This document shows, in pieces, positions 61,641 through 64,000 of a stretch of 64,000 nucleotides of DNA. The notes beneath the pieces were generated by a model. It was not told the DNA's origin and made no database searches. It was given only the letters and a program-made list of their open reading frames with translations. Position numbers and translations under genes: made by a program. Each line of letters begins with the position of its first letter. Position 1 is the stretch's first letter. Source of the DNA: Platynereis dumerilii (lineage: Eukaryota; Annelida; Polychaeta; Phyllodocida; Nereididae); the NCBI GenBank assembly GCA_026936325.1, contig JAPTHN010000011.1, positions 31,474,501-31,538,500 on the forward strand, written 5' to 3'.

Positions 61641-62644
61641 TTGCTACCTGAGGAAAAATACCTCTCTAAACCTAATTCCAGCGTGCTGATTCCAAATCTG
61701 AAATCAGAATTGCTCCAGAACGTCTAGATTTTGAGTTATGCCCATGTCAATATTTGGCAAAGAAGCAGGCGTGAGAGCAATTCGCGTGTAAAAGAAATGT
61801 TCTAAGCTATTAAAATTTAGATTTAGAAATTATCATAGCATTTGTAGAGATGATTGTAATATCCTGAATCAAAATATGACCTAATTGTTTGCTCAGACTT
61901 CTTCAACCACAAATATTTGAGTGCAAGAGGTGCCAGAAATAGGAGATTTTTAATAAGTAACTTCTGGTTGGTTTATAACCGTCTCAAGATATAAAAATTT
62001 TATATGAGGTGCTACAGCTAGTAATTAAAACCAATTTGTGAGCTGCTAAGGGCCTACTTTGCCCAAAAAAATATCAACAAATTTGATGAAAAAAATATTC
62101 GGAAAATTTATGCTCTTTCCCAATCTGATTTTGAATGTCCATTTTTAAATGCTCATGAGAATGTATATGCCCAAAGTTATGTCCACCTCCAGTAGCTCAG
62201 ACTCTGAAAGGACTGCTTGATTATCATTAAGGAAGGGGTTTTGTGAACCACATAAATTGTTGCAAATTTGATGATTTAATTCTCCGCGATTTGATTTCTT
62301 CTTGACAGAAATTGTTGTTTTGAGCAAAACAGTATAGGAAACAGTTAAAACCATGTCAAATTTTAGGCACTGGTCTACACAGTGGCTGAGGCTGGCTCTG
62401 TGGGCAGTGTAGTTGCATTAGAGTGTGGTATTAGGAATTATATCTGCATTAACTGACCCTTCCAACCAGAACATTTTAATTTCAAATTTATTGCATCTCA
62501 TTTTCCATAAATATTAATTAATATATAACTAAGCATGTTTAAGCTGACCTCATGTTATATAACGACTAAATCATTTTCCCAGTAACCCTGTTAAAAGATA
62601 AGTTTTAGGATAACCCTTGTTAAGCGTTGATACAATATGGCACA
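61641..62644. other. No feature recognised
   Basis: AT-rich sequence with short ORFs only. Confidence 0.5.
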
Positions 62645-62843
62645 GTAGAAACGTTGTATTGGTGGCCGTTTTATCAGTGTCTGTGCTGGGCATATAAAAG
62701 ATCTCTCACTTCGATCGGGTAAATGTGTAACATGTTGACTGTTGAGGACTCCTGCTCTCTCTCACATCTTATCAATCAACCCTCGTGAGCGCCCAGAACT
62801 GGGCTTAGAGGGCTGCACTTACTATAACTATCTATCTATCATA
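62645..62843 (+). repeat. Dispersed repeat family B, copy 3
   Basis: Same body as at 58,275 (TCAGTGTCTGTGCTGGGCA, AAAAGATCTCTCAC, CAATCAACCCTCGTGAGCGCC, TTAGAGGGCTGCACTTA) and the same (CTAT)n tail. Confidence 0.75.
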
Positions 62844-63685
62844 ATGCTTTATCCCACTGTAACCATGACTGCCTTATAATTTTTACATAACCAATTATGA
62901 CTTGACAAAACTTATCTTGAACAACTTAAAATAATTGTAAATTAGTGCAGCCATTGTATTGTTGGTATTTTGTGTGATCCTCCTCCCTCTTTCAATCTAT
63001 TGGTTATCTTTACCGTTTTCCTTTTGTTCCAGGTGACGTGTCTGCGACTGATTTCTCACTGCTGGTAGGCAATACAGTTGTGATAGAAAAAACGAATACT
63101 TTCTACAATGCTTTGGCACTACTGTTTGCCACTTACTACGTCCTGAATATCGCTTATCCTCCAGAATATCGCTTATCCTCCAGAAGTGCAAACAACCTTG
63201 GAATTTATTAAGAGGTAACATTATTCTATCTATCTGAAGGTTGAACAGTACTAGGTACATTGATTGATATAATAGGCCTGTAACTGAAGGCAATCAAGTG
63301 ACAATACACAATATCTTATAGTACTACTTAACTGACACTGACAGTAATACTGACTTCTCTGAATTAATAAATTGAGGCTGAGAGGTCACTGCTTGGCTAT
63401 TTTTTGCGAACTTGAAAATGTGGAGGTTGTAACAATAATAAATTACCCAACACAATATCAAACAATTAGTCTTGAATGGGTAATTTTTGTAAAGCTTTTA
63501 CATTTTGAATTATTTTCTTTCAGATGTTTCTTCAAGATAACCCCGAAACAAGGAACTGAGAAAGTGAAAGGAAAGAAACATACAATGGTTGTGTATCAAG
63601 CTAATCAGTATACGTTACTGTTTATATTGTCTACATGTATGGACAGCAGATGGCATACAGTGTGTGCTCATTAATTTAATGCGGA
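62844..63685. other. No gene recognised; exon-like edges and a 19-bp tandem duplication
   Basis: GAATATCGCTTATCCTCCA occurs twice in tandem at 63,146-63,184. Acceptor-like TTTTGTTCCAG (63,033) and TTTTCTTTCAG (63,524) precede short open segments with no recognisable protein. Confidence 0.35.
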
Positions 63686-63687
63686 CT

Positions 63688-64000
63688 ATAATATTAAGAC
63701 ACATTTATTTAATATTAAGACACATTTATTTAATATTAAGACATATTTATTGAATTAAGTTCATTATTGATTTGTGTGTGAGGAAATGTTGTCACCTAAT
63801 TAGTGAAATAATGTTATTGCGTGAAGCAGCTAGTCAGTATCTATATGTTGTTCATAGTCTGCATATTAAATATATTGGAGGCAAAGTGTTCTTACGCATA
63901 TAATGCAGACTTAAATATTTTCATCAAAAGAATTTATTTTGTGTGGAAATGCTGCCGCCTATTTAGTGAAATAATGTTGTGTGAAGCTGCTTATCGATTA
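63688..64000 (+). repeat. Short tandem and direct repeats at the right edge
   Basis: A 22-bp unit TAATATTAAGACACATTTATT repeats three times at 63,688-63,753. Then a ~60-bp block GGAAATGTTGTCACCTAATTAGTGAAATAATG...GTGAAGCAGCT recurs at 63,782 and about 63,940, continuing past the window. Confidence 0.8.

Overview
This is animal (metazoan) genomic DNA. It is intron-rich, AT-leaning and crowded with transposable elements, foldback repeats and simple-sequence blocks, with no operons or bacterial signals. The only clear host gene content is neuropeptide coding sequence on the + strand. One cassette exon repeats Phe-Ser-Glu-Phe-Leu-Gly-Gly-Lys-(Lys-)Arg, the EFLGamide (TRH-like) signature that I recall from annelids and from the acorn worm Saccoglossus. 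Together with the repeat flavour (CR1/L2-group LINE, Penelope-like element, tRNA-derived SINEs) this suggests a marine invertebrate deuterostome, most likely a hemichordate. That assignment is an inference.

Layout. 1-9.2 kb: a repeat family in direct and inverted copies around a 5'-truncated CR1/L2-type LINE, several perfect or near-perfect foldbacks, and a 989-bp TA-flanked MITE-like element. 9.5-16.5 kb: a CCAAT/CRE-rich promoter-like patch, a long polypyrimidine block, a LINE tail, (TA)n, a SINE and (TATC)n. 17.8-23.3 kb: a strikingly intact Penelope-like retroelement in the classic partial-tandem plus inverted-end arrangement, with 12-bp target-site duplications, a full RT + GIY-YIG ORF and three hammerhead-ribozyme motifs. 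24.3-25.05 kb: a second promoter-like cluster. 26-35 kb: mostly unique sequence with degenerate minisatellites and small foldbacks.

38-50.4 kb: the neuropeptide locus. A signal-peptide exon (37,991-38,147) ends with a phase-1 donor. Two separate downstream coding exons both start with phase-1 acceptors. The first (48,034-49,340) carries 18 short amidated peptides ending -FVamide/-FIamide. The second (49,913-50,355) carries about 10 EFLGamide-type peptides. Each reads in frame from the same signal peptide and each has its own stop and AATAAA signal. The simplest model is one gene with two mutually exclusive 3'-terminal exons, so that splicing or poly(A) choice decides which of two neuropeptide families is made. 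This is the most interesting feature of the window.

51-64 kb: MITE-like and SINE repeats (including a head-on inverted SINE pair), a duplicated exon-like block, an approximately 140-bp satellite of about 11 units carrying YY1-like AAGATGGCGGC motifs, kilobase-long CT-rich minisatellites, a large imperfect foldback and short tandem repeats at the right edge. Long open frames in the CT blocks and the satellite are by-products of repetition.
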